This document shows, piece after piece, positions 17,016-25,290 of a DNA stretch of 64,000 nucleotides. Origin of the DNA: Paraperibacillus marinus (GTDB lineage Bacteria > Bacillota > Bacilli > Bacillales > DSM-1321). The stretch is from positions 2,914,001-2,978,000 of the forward strand of contig NZ_CP143542.1 in assembly GCF_046237605.1 (NCBI RefSeq), read 5' to 3'. The notes beneath the pieces were generated by a model. The model worked only from the letters and a program-made list of their open reading frames with translations. It was not told the origin of the DNA and did no database searches. Position 1 is the stretch's first letter. Each line of letters begins with the position of its first letter. The position numbers and the translations under genes are program-made.

Positions 17016-17478
17016 TCTCTTTCTCCTTCGCTGCTTTCTCTTCTATCAGCATATAAATAATCAGCATGATCACTCCTATGCAAAGGGCAGAATCTGCTAT
17101 ATTGAACACGGGGAAGCTATAGTCCACTATGTATACATGGATAAAGTCCACAACTTCCTTGCGCCATATACGGTCAATAAAATTTCCGACTGCACCGCCA
17201 AGCATCAATCCCAAGGAAACGCCAAGAAGCACATTGTTTTTGGCATGCTTCACTATATAATAAATGAGTCCGGCCACTACGACTAACGTAATAATATAAA
17301 AGAACCACATCTGTCCCTGCAGGACTCCCCAGGCTGCTCCTCTGTTTCTGTGGGAAGTTATATAAAAAAATTGGCTGATGACCTCTATACTTTCTCCCAA
17401 TTCAAGGTTTTTAACGATAAGCCATTTTGTAAATTGATCCAGCGCAATTACGAACAACGCCACAATGAAATAGCCCAA
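17008..17478 (-). CDS. lspA: Lipoprotein signal peptidase II
   Basis: Membrane aspartyl protease that removes signal peptides from diacylglyceryl-modified prolipoproteins. The 156-residue protein has four predicted membrane segments, the NRGAAWG motif near residue 45, and the two catalytic aspartates Asp102 (GNFIDRI) and Asp129 (NIADSAL). It leads a two-gene operon with ylyB. In B. subtilis a DksA-like gene, ylyA, separates it from ileS; no such gene is present here. Confidence 0.96.
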   Translation of the reverse strand: MGYFIVALFVIALDQFTKWLIVKNLELGESIEVISQFFYITSHRNRGAAWGVLQGQMWFFYIITLVVVAGLIYYIVKHAKNNVLLGVSLGLMLGGAVGNFIDRIWRKEVVDFIHVYIVDYSFPVFNIADSALCIGVIMLIIYMLIEEKAAKEKENA

Positions 17479-17846
17479 ACTTTTTCCCCCGCTTCTCTAT
17501 GCTCTTTTTTCTGTACTTATGCATTTTAGCATATCAGCAAAACATAAAACAATCGCAGTCACGGAACGGGCAGTACCAGAAACATGATTTCACTCTCCTG
17601 GAAGCCCCGGATTACAGAATGTCCTTCTGTAAAATAGCTGCCGATCTTTGCCATGGTTACAATAAAACAACATGAGTTTTCTACTCACAACCCATGCATG
17701 GAAAAGAACATAGAGAAGAGCAGAAACTAACACAATAAGGCGGTGGAGCGGAGCAAGACACACCAATTATGCCAGGAAGATGCATGATGTCCGCACCCAG
17801 CTGCAGGAACTTTTTTAATCCATGCAGCTCGGGCCCTTTTCCACAG
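17479..17846. other. lspA-ileS spacer, no gene recognised
   Basis: About 370 bases without a convincing reading frame. A candidate minus-strand promoter for lspA reads TTGTTT (17547-17552), an 18-base spacer, then TAAAAT (17523-17528). I looked for remnants of a DksA/TraR-type YlyA in the minus-strand frames and saw none. Confidence 0.5.
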
Positions 17847-17879
17847 AAAAAAGCTCCCTGACATGCTGCCAGGGAGCTT
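17847..17879 (-). terminator. Intrinsic terminator of ileS
   Basis: Minus-strand stem AAGCTCCCTGGC/GTCAGGGAGCTT followed by a T-run, directly after the ileS stop codon. It makes ileS a separate transcription unit from lspA. Confidence 0.88.
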
Positions 17880-17884
17880 CAGTA

Positions 17885-20650
17885 TTATGCGCGATAATTT
17901 TCTTCTATAACCTCAGCACATCGGCTGCAAAGAGTCGGGTGATCAGCGACTGTGCCTACTTCCTCACTGACATTCCAGCAGCGTTCACATGTACCGCCTT
18001 CCGCTTTTTCCACAACAACAGCTGAGTTGTCGAACTTCAGTGCGTTTTCCGGAGCCTCTGCCAGGCCGCCTGCTACCTTGAAGGAAGATACGATGAACAG
18101 CTGATTGAAGTTCTCCTCGATGCTGTGAAGCAGGCTTTCTGCCTCGTCATTTACATACATGGAGACCTTTGCATTCAGGGACTTGCCGATGACCTTTTCA
18201 TTCCTGGCCGATTCCAGTGCCTTTAGAACATCGTTACGCAGCTTCATGAATGCGTTCCACTTTTTCTCGATTGCCGCTGCATTCGGAAGCTCCTTCTCAA
18301 GGGGCATGTCTGTCAGCTGTACACTGTTCCCTTCTGCTTCCGGCACGTAAGCCCAAACTTCATCTGCCGTATGGGAAAGGATTGGCGACACAAGCTTGGC
18401 TAGGGCAGCCAGCGCTTCATAAAGGACTGTCTGGATGGCACGGCGATCTGCACTTTCCCTGGCTTCGCAATATAGGATGTCCTTTGCATAATCCAGATAG
18501 AAAGCACTTAAATCAAGCGTACAGAAATTGTTCACAGCATGGTAAATGCCGGCGAATTCATAGTTTTCATAGGATTGTTTGACTTGTTTGATCAATTTAT
18601 TCAGCTTCACGAGCATGAACTGATCCACTTCCCGAAGGTTTTCGTATGAAACCGAATCCTTGGAAGGAGTGAAGTCCGCCAGGTTTCCAAGAAGGAATCT
18701 GAACGTATTGCGGATTTTCCTGTAGACTTCCGCCACCTGCTTTAGAATTGCATCGGAAACCCGGACATCTGACTGGTAATCGACAGAAACGACCCACAGC
18801 CTCAGGATATCAGCCCCAAGCTGGTTCATGACCTTGGCCGGAACCATGATGTTTCCGAGTGACTTACTCATCTTCCGCCCTTCGCCATCAAGGACAAATC
18901 CATGGCTTAAAACTCCCTTGTAAGGCGGCTTGCCTGTTACAGCGACCGAGGTGGAAAGGGAAGAGTTGAACCAGCCCCTGTATTGGTCCGATCCTTCAAG
19001 ATACAGATCAGCAGGACGCTTCAGATCATCACGCTCTTCAAGTACAGCCTGATGCGAGGAACCGGAATCAAACCAGACATCCATGATATCTGTTTCTTTT
19101 GTAAATTTCCCGTTCGGGCTGCCAGGGTGTGTAAAGCCTTCTGGCAGAAGCTCTGCTGCTTCTTTTTCAAACCAGATGTTCGAGCCGTGCTCACGGAATA
19201 AGCTGGACACATGATCAATTGTCTGATCCGTGATGACCGGATCTCCGTTTTCAGCATAAAATACCGGGATTGGAACACCCCAGGCACGCTGGCGGGAAAT
19301 ACACCAGTCCCCGCGGTCGCGGACCATATTATACAGCCTCGTCTCTCCCCATGCCGGAACCCACTCAGTTTCTTCGATCCCTTTTAACAGATCGTCACGG
19401 AAATCCTTGATGGATGCGAACCATTGAGCCGTTGCCCGGAAGATGACCGGCTTTTTCGTTCTCCAGTCATGCGGGTAGGAATGGGTGAAGAAGTCAAGCT
19501 TCAACAGTGCTCCGGCTTCTTCTAGGGCCTGTGTGACCGGCTTATTGGCTTCATCATAAAACAAGCCCTCAAACCCTGGCGCTTCGCTTGTCATGACCCC
19601 TTTTTCATCCACAGGGCACAGCACTTCCAGATTGTATTTCTGGCCGACGATAAAATCATCCTCACCGTGGCCGGGGGCGGTATGGACGCATCCGGTACCG
19701 GCATCGACGGTGACATGTTCCCCAAGCATAACTAGTGAATCACGGTCGTATAAAGGATGAGAAGCGAGGATATGTTCGAGATCCGCACCCCTTACTTTCT
19801 TTTCAACAACAGGGCTTTCCCAGCCGACTGTCTCTGCAACAGATTCACGCAGCTCTTCTGCCACAACAAATTTCTTCCCATCCACAGCCACTACACTATA
19901 TTCGAGGTCAGGGTGTACCGAAATTCCGAGATTTGCTGGAATGGTCCATGGTGTGGTCGTCCAGATGACAATCTCTGTGCCTTCTTCAAGGATTCCTCTC
20001 CCTTCCTTGACTGGAAAGCCAACATAAATGGAAGCGGAGCGCTTGTCATAATATTCGATTTCAGCTTCGGCAAGTGCAGATTCACTTGATGGAGACCAAT
20101 AGACAGGCTTTTTGCCTTTATAGATATATCCTTTTTTTGCCATCTCACCAAAGACTTTGATCTGCTGGGCTTCATATTCTGGCTTAAGGGTGATATAAGG
20201 ATTTTCCCAGTCTCCCCTGACGCCCAGACGCTTGAATTGCTGACGCTGGCTGTCGATCTGTTCATAGGCATATTCCTCACAAAGCCTGCGGAATTCTGCG
20301 ACTGTCATTTGTTTTCTCTTTACGCCTTTTTTAGTCAAGGCTGTCTCGATTGGAAGGCCATGCGTATCCCAGCCAGGAACATAAGGGGCATTAAAACCTG
20401 ACATGGATTTATAGCGGACAATGACATCCTTCAAGATCTTATTGAGGGCATGCCCCATATGGATGTCTCCGTTCGCATAGGGAGGTCCATCATGCAGAAC
20501 ATACATCGGCCTGTCCTTTGTGCGTTCCTGCACCTGCTTATATATGTCCTGTTCCTTCCATCGCGCCTGAATTTCAGGTTCCCGGTTTGGAAGATTTCCC
20601 CTCATTGGAAAATCGGTTTTTGGCATCAAGAGTGTATCTTTATACTCCAT
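17885..20650 (-). CDS. ileS: Isoleucyl-tRNA synthetase
   Basis: Charges tRNA-Ile with isoleucine. The 921-residue class I synthetase has the HIGH-type motif HMGH at 64-67, the KMSKS motif in the C-terminal half, an editing (CP1) domain between them, and a C-terminal zinc-binding pair CERC and CSRC. The open frame begins nine codons earlier, but MEYKDTLLMP at 20650 is preceded by GGAGGAAACAGT and matches the family start. It is controlled by the upstream T-box leader. The zinc finger and overall type are those of the common Bacillus enzyme rather than the mupirocin-resistant eukaryotic-like form. Confidence 0.97.
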   Translation of the reverse strand: MEYKDTLLMPKTDFPMRGNLPNREPEIQARWKEQDIYKQVQERTKDRPMYVLHDGPPYANGDIHMGHALNKILKDVIVRYKSMSGFNAPYVPGWDTHGLPIETALTKKGVKRKQMTVAEFRRLCEEYAYEQIDSQRQQFKRLGVRGDWENPYITLKPEYEAQQIKVFGEMAKKGYIYKGKKPVYWSPSSESALAEAEIEYYDKRSASIYVGFPVKEGRGILEEGTEIVIWTTTPWTIPANLGISVHPDLEYSVVAVDGKKFVVAEELRESVAETVGWESPVVEKKVRGADLEHILASHPLYDRDSLVMLGEHVTVDAGTGCVHTAPGHGEDDFIVGQKYNLEVLCPVDEKGVMTSEAPGFEGLFYDEANKPVTQALEEAGALLKLDFFTHSYPHDWRTKKPVIFRATAQWFASIKDFRDDLLKGIEETEWVPAWGETRLYNMVRDRGDWCISRQRAWGVPIPVFYAENGDPVITDQTIDHVSSLFREHGSNIWFEKEAAELLPEGFTHPGSPNGKFTKETDIMDVWFDSGSSHQAVLEERDDLKRPADLYLEGSDQYRGWFNSSLSTSVAVTGKPPYKGVLSHGFVLDGEGRKMSKSLGNIMVPAKVMNQLGADILRLWVVSVDYQSDVRVSDAILKQVAEVYRKIRNTFRFLLGNLADFTPSKDSVSYENLREVDQFMLVKLNKLIKQVKQSYENYEFAGIYHAVNNFCTLDLSAFYLDYAKDILYCEARESADRRAIQTVLYEALAALAKLVSPILSHTADEVWAYVPEAEGNSVQLTDMPLEKELPNAAAIEKKWNAFMKLRNDVLKALESARNEKVIGKSLNAKVSMYVNDEAESLLHSIEENFNQLFIVSSFKVAGGLAEAPENALKFDNSAVVVEKAEGGTCERCWNVSEEVGTVADHPTLCSRCAEVIEENYRA

Positions 20651-20732
20651 TACTGTTTCCTCCATTTCAAACTGCATGCATAATGCCGCGAAAGTCTCGA
20701 CAGCCGCGGCCCGGCAGATTTAGCTGTAAAAA

Positions 20733-20998
20733 TAAAAAAAGCCTTCCCGTCCCCAAAAAGGGACGAGAAGGCTTGAGTTTCCCGCGGTACCACCCTAATA
20801 GACAGATATCTGTCCTCTTAAGCATTCGTAACGTGAATGATACGCCTTATTTACTGCTGCTACAGGTTCAATTCGGCACTCAAGGGTGATCTTCTATTTC
20901 CTGCCCATGCCCGGCTTCCACCATCCCCGGCTCGCTTAATGGAGCAATTAGAAATATACTGTCCCTGTCATCGTAATCATATAAAAAATCATTTGTTA
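20733..20998 (-). promoter_or_regulatory. T-box leader of ileS (isoleucine-specific)
   Basis: Contains the conserved T-box sequence AGGGTGGTACCGCGGG at 20781-20796 (minus strand) followed by a strong terminator at 20734-20773 (AAGCCTTCTCGTCCC paired with GGGACGGGAAGGCTT, then a T-run). Uncharged tRNA-Ile would pair with the T-box and favour the antiterminator. An ATC triplet at 20888-20890 in the Stem I region is a plausible specifier codon. Confidence 0.93.
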
Positions 20999-21002
20999 TG
21001 AA

Positions 21003-21032
21003 ATTATATTCGATAAAGAAGGCGCTAGTCAA
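21003..21032 (-). promoter_or_regulatory. Sigma-A promoter of ileS
   Basis: -35 TTGACT (21027-21032) and -10 TATAAT (21003-21008) with an 18-base spacer, just upstream of the T-box leader and 12 bases after the divIVA stop codon. Confidence 0.8.
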
Positions 21033-21043
21033 GGGAAGGAGAC

Positions 21044-21544
21044 TTATTCTTTGCTGAGCTCCAGGTCGCTGGCATCAATTTCGTACTGCATAAGCTGATC
21101 CCAGTCATCTGTACCTAGTAGGTCAAGCTGTGCTTCAATCAGCATTTTGAACCTTGTGCGGATGATCTTGGACTGCTTCTTAAGATCTTCGATATCGAGA
21201 GCAATTTTTCTTGCCTTGGATAAGGCTTCATTCACAATGCGGTCTGCATTCTTCTCGGCTTCCTTCATGATGAGCTTTGCTTCCTTCTGGGCATTGCGCT
21301 TTACTTCCTCGCCTGCCTCCTGTGCAATGACGATGGACTTATTGAGTGTTTCTTCAATATTGGCGAAATGTCCAAGCCTTTCCTGAAGGACCTCGTGCCT
21401 TTCTTCCATTTCCTTCTTTTCGCGCAGGATTATCTCATAATCTTTAATAATCTGATCTAAAAACTCGTTAACTTCATCCTCATCATATCCACGGAAACCT
21501 TTGCTAAATTCCTTATTATGTATATCTAATGGGGTTAAAGGCAT
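21044..21544 (-). CDS. divIVA: DivIVA, septum and pole marker
   Basis: Peripheral membrane coiled-coil protein that senses negative curvature at division sites, recruits MinJ/MinCD and tethers the chromosome origin during sporulation. The 166-residue protein has the N-terminal membrane-binding domain with Phe17-Arg18 in FSKGFRGYDEDEVNEFLDQ and long heptad-rich coiled coils from about residue 30 to 145. ATG follows TGGAGGTG. It has its own promoter downstream of the ylm cluster. Confidence 0.96.
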   Translation of the reverse strand: MPLTPLDIHNKEFSKGFRGYDEDEVNEFLDQIIKDYEIILREKKEMEERHEVLQERLGHFANIEETLNKSIVIAQEAGEEVKRNAQKEAKLIMKEAEKNADRIVNEALSKARKIALDIEDLKKQSKIIRTRFKMLIEAQLDLLGTDDWDQLMQYEIDASDLELSKE

Positions 21545-21588
21545 TCTCGCACCTCCAGCGGTTTTATATTCTAGAATATATATATACT

Positions 21589-21617
21589 ATACTATGTTTC
21601 GACAGGCTTTTTGTAAA
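21589..21617 (-). promoter_or_regulatory. divIVA promoter with an embedded Spo0A-box match
   Basis: -35 TTTACA (21612-21617), a 17-base spacer and -10 TAGTAT (21589-21594). Inside the spacer, 21598-21604 reads TGTCGAA on the minus strand, an exact match to the Spo0A box consensus TGNCGAA. A repressor bound there would block polymerase; that role is inference. Confidence 0.6.
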
Positions 21618-21636
21618 CCCTTCTAAGCTCGCTGAA

Positions 21637-22410
21637 TTATTTTTGCCGGCCTGCGGTCACCCTCCATTTTTCTTTTTTGGTACGCCCTTCCACCGACAAA
21701 ATTTTATAACGGCCAAAGCCCCTTGCAGAGATCACATCTTCCTCCCTGATTTCATAAGAAGGCTGCTCAGCACTTTTCCAGTTCACTTTAACCTTTTTCT
21801 GTTCAATTAATGACTGAGCCTTCTGACGTGAGAGCCTGGTCAGCGAGGAAAGCAGCGCGTCAAGTCTCATTGAACTCACCGTTATGGCGACCTCCTCCCA
21901 CTCCTCCCTGGTTTCAACAATCTGCGAAAAAGGAATTTTTTCAAGAGATATGGAGGCCTTGCCGACTTTATCAAGATTTGCCGTCAGATAGGATTCTATT
22001 TCCTCGGCTGCGAGAAATTGAATAACATCTCCTGAAGCGAGGATATCTCCAAATTTTTCACGTTTTATGCCAAGCGACATCAAGCTGCCAAGCACTTGGC
22101 GATGCTCAATGGTTATGAATTTTTTCGGGTAGGATACCTCGAACAGTGAAATACCATAGTCTTTCTCTTCAGGAGTGAAATAGGAAGGGTATATGAGCGC
22201 CCTCTTCCTTTCTGCTCCCTCTCTTCCGCCAAAGCTTGATACTTCCACATCTTCCTCCCTGGCCGCCAGGGTCTCAAGGATGAACAGCTCTCTCGGATCG
22301 AGGAAGTCGGTAAGCTTAGGGGCATACTGACTTGATGTCTGCGAAAGCCATCCTGTAAATAAATCGATAAGTTCTCTCTCTTCCGGACGAAAATGCTGAT
22401 ATATGCTCAT
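21637..22410 (-). CDS. ylmH: S4-domain RNA-binding protein YlmH
   Basis: The 257-residue protein has an uncharacterised N-terminal domain (about 1-175) and a C-terminal S4 RNA-binding domain (about 180-245, LRLDALLSSLTRLSRQKAQSLI). In B. subtilis YlmH has been reported to associate with 50S subunits and to overlap in function with the ribosome quality-control factor RqcP; cyanobacterial relatives affect division. Here it lies between ylmG and divIVA as in other Bacilli. The neighbouring sepF and divIVA keep a division context. Confidence 0.9.
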   Translation of the reverse strand: MSIYQHFRPEERELIDLFTGWLSQTSSQYAPKLTDFLDPRELFILETLAAREEDVEVSSFGGREGAERKRALIYPSYFTPEEKDYGISLFEVSYPKKFITIEHRQVLGSLMSLGIKREKFGDILASGDVIQFLAAEEIESYLTANLDKVGKASISLEKIPFSQIVETREEWEEVAITVSSMRLDALLSSLTRLSRQKAQSLIEQKKVKVNWKSAEQPSYEIREEDVISARGFGRYKILSVEGRTKKEKWRVTAGRQK

Positions 22411-22560
22411 TGCTGACTCTCCTTAGTGAAAACATTTCCTTCATCATAGAGCTCTGTTAAATAAGACGGATGATATTCGTTCTTGGTGCATACTGCGAGG
22501 TCTCCAAGTGGAGCCTCTTCCCTGCAATCAACTGGTAAACAAAGCTATAACAAAGCTATC

Positions 22561-22592
22561 AAAAAAACCCGCCAGCGCATGTCTGGCAAGGT
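22561..22592 (-). terminator. Intrinsic terminator after ylmG
   Basis: Minus-strand CCTTGCCAG/CTGGCGGG stem followed by seven T residues, 15 bases after the ylmG stop. It separates ylmG from ylmH, so ylmH probably has its own promoter in the 197-base gap (22411-22607). Confidence 0.75.
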
Positions 22593-22607
22593 TTATGTTT
22601 ATGCCGG

Positions 22608-22871
22608 TCATGCAATCCAGGAATAAATCTGCCGAAGACCAGTGCCGGCATAATTCAGGATAATGAACGCGACAATAGGAGATATATCAAGCATCCCCAT
22701 GGACGGGATGACCCTCCTGAACGGCTGCAGGTAAGGCTCGCAGATCCGGGCAAGCAGCTGTCCGATGCTTGTCTGCCTGGCCCCGCCGAACCAGCCCATC
22801 AGAACATAAATGATTAAAGCGTATGAGTAAATCTGCAATAACGTTCCGGCAGTGTCAAAGACCAATTCCAT
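22608..22871 (-). CDS. ylmG: YggT-family membrane protein YlmG
   Basis: Small membrane protein of 87 residues with two hydrophobic segments (about 10-28 and 65-82) and the family core EPYLQPFRRVIPSMGMLDISPI. YggT/YlmG proteins are linked to division and membrane organisation by position and plastid studies, but the molecular role is unclear. It follows sepF by six bases, so it is co-transcribed with it. Confidence 0.92.
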   Translation of the reverse strand: MELVFDTAGTLLQIYSYALIIYVLMGWFGGARQTSIGQLLARICEPYLQPFRRVIPSMGMLDISPIVAFIILNYAGTGLRQIYSWIA

Positions 22872-22877
22872 AGCCTC

Positions 22878-23324
22878 TTACCACCTCGCTTCTTCAAATT
22901 CCTGTTCATGGGCAAACCCTGTGATCGTTCCAGAGACGTCTACATTATCAGGGGTGCATAGAAATATATTGGTCCCGATTCTTTGGATGTCTCCGCCAAG
23001 CGCATAAACGGTACCGCTTAAAAAGTCGACGATTCTTTTTGCCTGGTCATGCTCAATTTTCTGGAGATTCACGACAACAGCCCTTTTGTTCTTCAATTCG
23101 TCCGCAACAGATTGTGCCTCTGAATATGCACGGGGTTCTGCAAGGAATACCTTGGAATTCGGTTTTTGGACGCTTTGCAGGCTGACCACATTCTGCCCGC
23201 TTCCGGCCTGTTTGAAGCCCTTGGCCGGCCGCTTCTGTTCAAATTCCTCTTCCATGATTTCCTCCCTGTATTCCACTTCATCATCAAGAGCAAAGAATGA
23301 TTTGAATTTTGATACAATCGTCAT
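22878..23324 (-). CDS. sepF: SepF, FtsZ membrane anchor
   Basis: Binds the FtsZ C-terminal tail, forms rings that bundle FtsZ filaments and anchors them to the membrane through an N-terminal amphipathic helix. The 148-residue protein has that helix (about 1-12, TIVSKFKSFFAL), a variable acidic linker and a conserved globular domain (about 60-140) with AVVVNLQKIEHDQAKRIVDF. It sits between ylmE and ylmG as in B. subtilis. Confidence 0.95.
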   Translation of the reverse strand: MTIVSKFKSFFALDDEVEYREEIMEEEFEQKRPAKGFKQAGSGQNVVSLQSVQKPNSKVFLAEPRAYSEAQSVADELKNKRAVVVNLQKIEHDQAKRIVDFLSGTVYALGGDIQRIGTNIFLCTPDNVDVSGTITGFAHEQEFEEARW

Positions 23325-23342
23325 CTGTCTGCCTCCTTAAAT

Positions 23343-24011
23343 TTAGCCGACCAAAGCGGTGCCAATACGGATGAATGTGGCACCTTCCTCAATGGCAATT
23401 TGAAAATCGTTTGACATCCCCATGGACAATTCCGTACAAGGAGCGTTGGCTATGCCGAGCTGCTGTATCTGATCCCTAAGATTCCTTAATTCCCTGAAGC
23501 TTGTGCGGATTTTTTCTTCATCATCGGTCAGGGGGGCCATGGTCATAAGCCCGGCTGTGATGATGCGGTCATGGCTGCTGATTTCCTTTATGAAACCTGC
23601 GACCGCCCCGGGCTCCAGCCCGTGCTTTGATTCTTCCCCGGATACATTGACCTGGATAAAACATTTGATGGGTGCTGAAGCTCTTTTTTGTATTTCATCT
23701 GCAAGCGAAATCCTGTCGAGTGAATGGATGTATTCGACTTTATCAATGATATTCTTGACTTTTCTGGTCTGCAGGCTCCCGATGAAGTGCCAGGCAGGCC
23801 TGTCCTTAAGGACCGCCCACTTTTCGAGCAGTCCTTCATCCCTGTTCTCACCCAGATGGGTTACGCCTGATTCAAGGGCTTCAGCAGCCCTTTCAGCTGT
23901 AACGTACTTGGTGACGGCTACAAGGCTGATTTCACCCGTGGCACGCCCGCTCTTTTCGCATGCTGCCTTTATCTTTTCGTTTATAACTTCCAGATTATCT
24001 GCTACCTTCAC
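23343..24011 (-). CDS. ylmE: PLP-binding protein YlmE (YggS/PLPBP family)
   Basis: Fold-type III PLP-binding protein that buffers vitamin B6 vitamers and affects amino-acid homeostasis; it has no known enzymatic reaction. The 222-residue product carries the PLP lysine at Lys35 in VAVTKYV and the conserved HFIGSLQTRKVK and ELSMGMSNDFQIAI regions. Its start overlaps the end of ylmD by 17 bases, indicating coupled translation. Confidence 0.94.
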   Translation of the reverse strand: MKVADNLEVINEKIKAACEKSGRATGEISLVAVTKYVTAERAAEALESGVTHLGENRDEGLLEKWAVLKDRPAWHFIGSLQTRKVKNIIDKVEYIHSLDRISLADEIQKRASAPIKCFIQVNVSGEESKHGLEPGAVAGFIKEISSHDRIITAGLMTMAPLTDDEEKIRTSFRELRNLRDQIQQLGIANAPCTELSMGMSNDFQIAIEEGATFIRIGTALVG

Positions 24012-24834
24012 GTGATGCTTCCTCCTTCCAGCCGATAAAGCCCATCATCCGGCCGGTCTTCCCCCTGTCTTTCCGATGGGAGAAAAAGGAGCTGTGACAG
24101 CTTGTACACATGCTGGATACATATATGTTATCGGCAGGTATGCCGGCCTTTTGCAGGATGATCGAGTTAAGTTCTTTCAGATCCAGCTCATATTGTCCCT
24201 CTTTAATTTGATTATAGGGCTTTTTGTCAGCTTCTTCTAGTCTGTTTTTAGCGAAATTTATCACTCTGTCGTCTACAATATAACACGATTTGCAGATCGA
24301 TGGGCCGATTGCAGCAAAAATTTCAGAGGGAAGGATCCCTTCTTTACCCCACCTCTCTGCCATCTTAGAGCCGATTCCGCCTGTTGTTCCCTTCCAGCCG
24401 GCATGGGCGATGCCCGCCATCCCCCTCTCAGGTGCCAAAAAATAAAGCGGGACACAGTCCGCAAAACACATGGTCAAAAGAAGGCCCTCCTGATCCGTAT
24501 AAAACCCATCGGTGTCCTTGATGGCAGATATATAGCTGTCTGCTCCCATGCCCGCATGTTCTTTTGTGACCTTAAGGATATTCGTGCCATGAGTCTGTTC
24601 AGCACCGCACCAGGATGGCAGCCCAAACCCGATTTCCCCGGCAAGCTGGTCTCTGTTTGCGGTGACCTTCTCCTCGTCATCCCTTACATGATATCCCATA
24701 TTCAATGAGTTGAAATGAGTCCCGGATGTGCCGCCTTCTCTTGAAGTGAAGCCGGCTGTAATGCGGGGGTCCTTATCCGCAAATGGAGACAGCTTGAAAT
24801 ATTTTTGCTCCGCCTTTATAAATGGTTCTGACAT
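23995..24834 (-). CDS. ylmD: YlmD, YfiH-family multicopper/purine nucleoside phosphorylase-like protein
   Basis: Member of the DUF152/YfiH family, annotated as polyphenol oxidase, peptidoglycan editing factor or purine nucleoside phosphorylase depending on source. The 279-residue protein has the family histidine/cysteine site: CGAEQTHG near residue 77, CFADCVPLYF near 125 and AHAGWKGTTGGI near 142. First gene of ylmD-ylmE-sepF-ylmG. ATG at 24834 follows AAAGAGG. Confidence 0.9.
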   Translation of the reverse strand: MSEPFIKAEQKYFKLSPFADKDPRITAGFTSREGGTSGTHFNSLNMGYHVRDDEEKVTANRDQLAGEIGFGLPSWCGAEQTHGTNILKVTKEHAGMGADSYISAIKDTDGFYTDQEGLLLTMCFADCVPLYFLAPERGMAGIAHAGWKGTTGGIGSKMAERWGKEGILPSEIFAAIGPSICKSCYIVDDRVINFAKNRLEEADKKPYNQIKEGQYELDLKELNSIILQKAGIPADNIYVSSMCTSCHSSFFSHRKDRGKTGRMMGFIGWKEEASREGSR

Positions 24835-24894
24835 ATGTCAACCTCTTTTTACTTTTTTTTCAGTTTACCATATATTGTGGAATCCCGGAATTTT

Positions 24895-25155
24895 TTACGT
24901 TCCCTTCTGAAAAGGATCCAGCCCGGAAGCGGATTTAACGAATATGACTTCTGTACCGATCTTAACAATTTGCTCCCAGGGAATCAAAACCTCTGGATCT
25001 TGGCTGAAAAGACTATGCGTCCTGTTTTTTGAAACAATCAATGAGATGATTTGTCCTGTTGAGGGTTCCAATTCCACATCGATGGCGGTACCCAGGATGC
25101 TCCCGTCATTCAGGGCAATGATATCCTTTTTCTGGAGATCAGCGAGCAGATTCAT
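24895..25155 (-). CDS. ylmC: YlmC/YmxH-family PRC-barrel protein
   Basis: An 86-residue PRC-barrel protein of the YlmC/YmxH group, which is restricted to spore formers. It shows the barrel motif DIIALNDGSILGTAIDVELEP near residues 12-32. Biochemical role is unknown. It lies between sigG and ylmD, with a sigma-E-like promoter directly upstream. Confidence 0.85.
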   Translation of the reverse strand: MNLLADLQKKDIIALNDGSILGTAIDVELEPSTGQIISLIVSKNRTHSLFSQDPEVLIPWEQIVKIGTEVIFVKSASGLDPFQKGT

Positions 25156-25182
25156 GATTATCCCCCCAGCCGTTTTTTACCC

Positions 25183-25211
25183 ATTATATGTTTTACAGAT
25201 CATCCACATGA
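25183..25211 (-). promoter_or_regulatory. Candidate sigma-E promoter of ylmC
   Basis: The minus strand reads TCATGTG (25205-25211), a 14-base spacer and CATATAAT (25183-25190). The -10 fits the sigma-E pattern CATAnAnT fully and the -35 matches five of seven positions. The same -10 could serve sigma-A, but no good sigma-A -35 is present. Confidence 0.4.
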
Positions 25212-25223
25212 TGGAAAACAGAG

Positions 25224-25249
25224 AAAAGAGGCTGTCAGTAACAGCCTCC
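25224..25249 (-). terminator. Intrinsic terminator of sigG
   Basis: Minus-strand GGAGGCTGTTACTGACAGCCTC hairpin followed by TTTTCTC, about 40 bases after the sigG stop. Confidence 0.75.
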
Positions 25250-25290
25250 TGGTTACGCTTTATTATATTGCAAGCCTAATCCGCATAGAT

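Noticed and set aside
20518..20889. 123-codon plus-strand frame across the ileS start and leader
   Set aside because: It covers the T-box terminator and antiterminator on the opposite strand, which explains the conserved structure.
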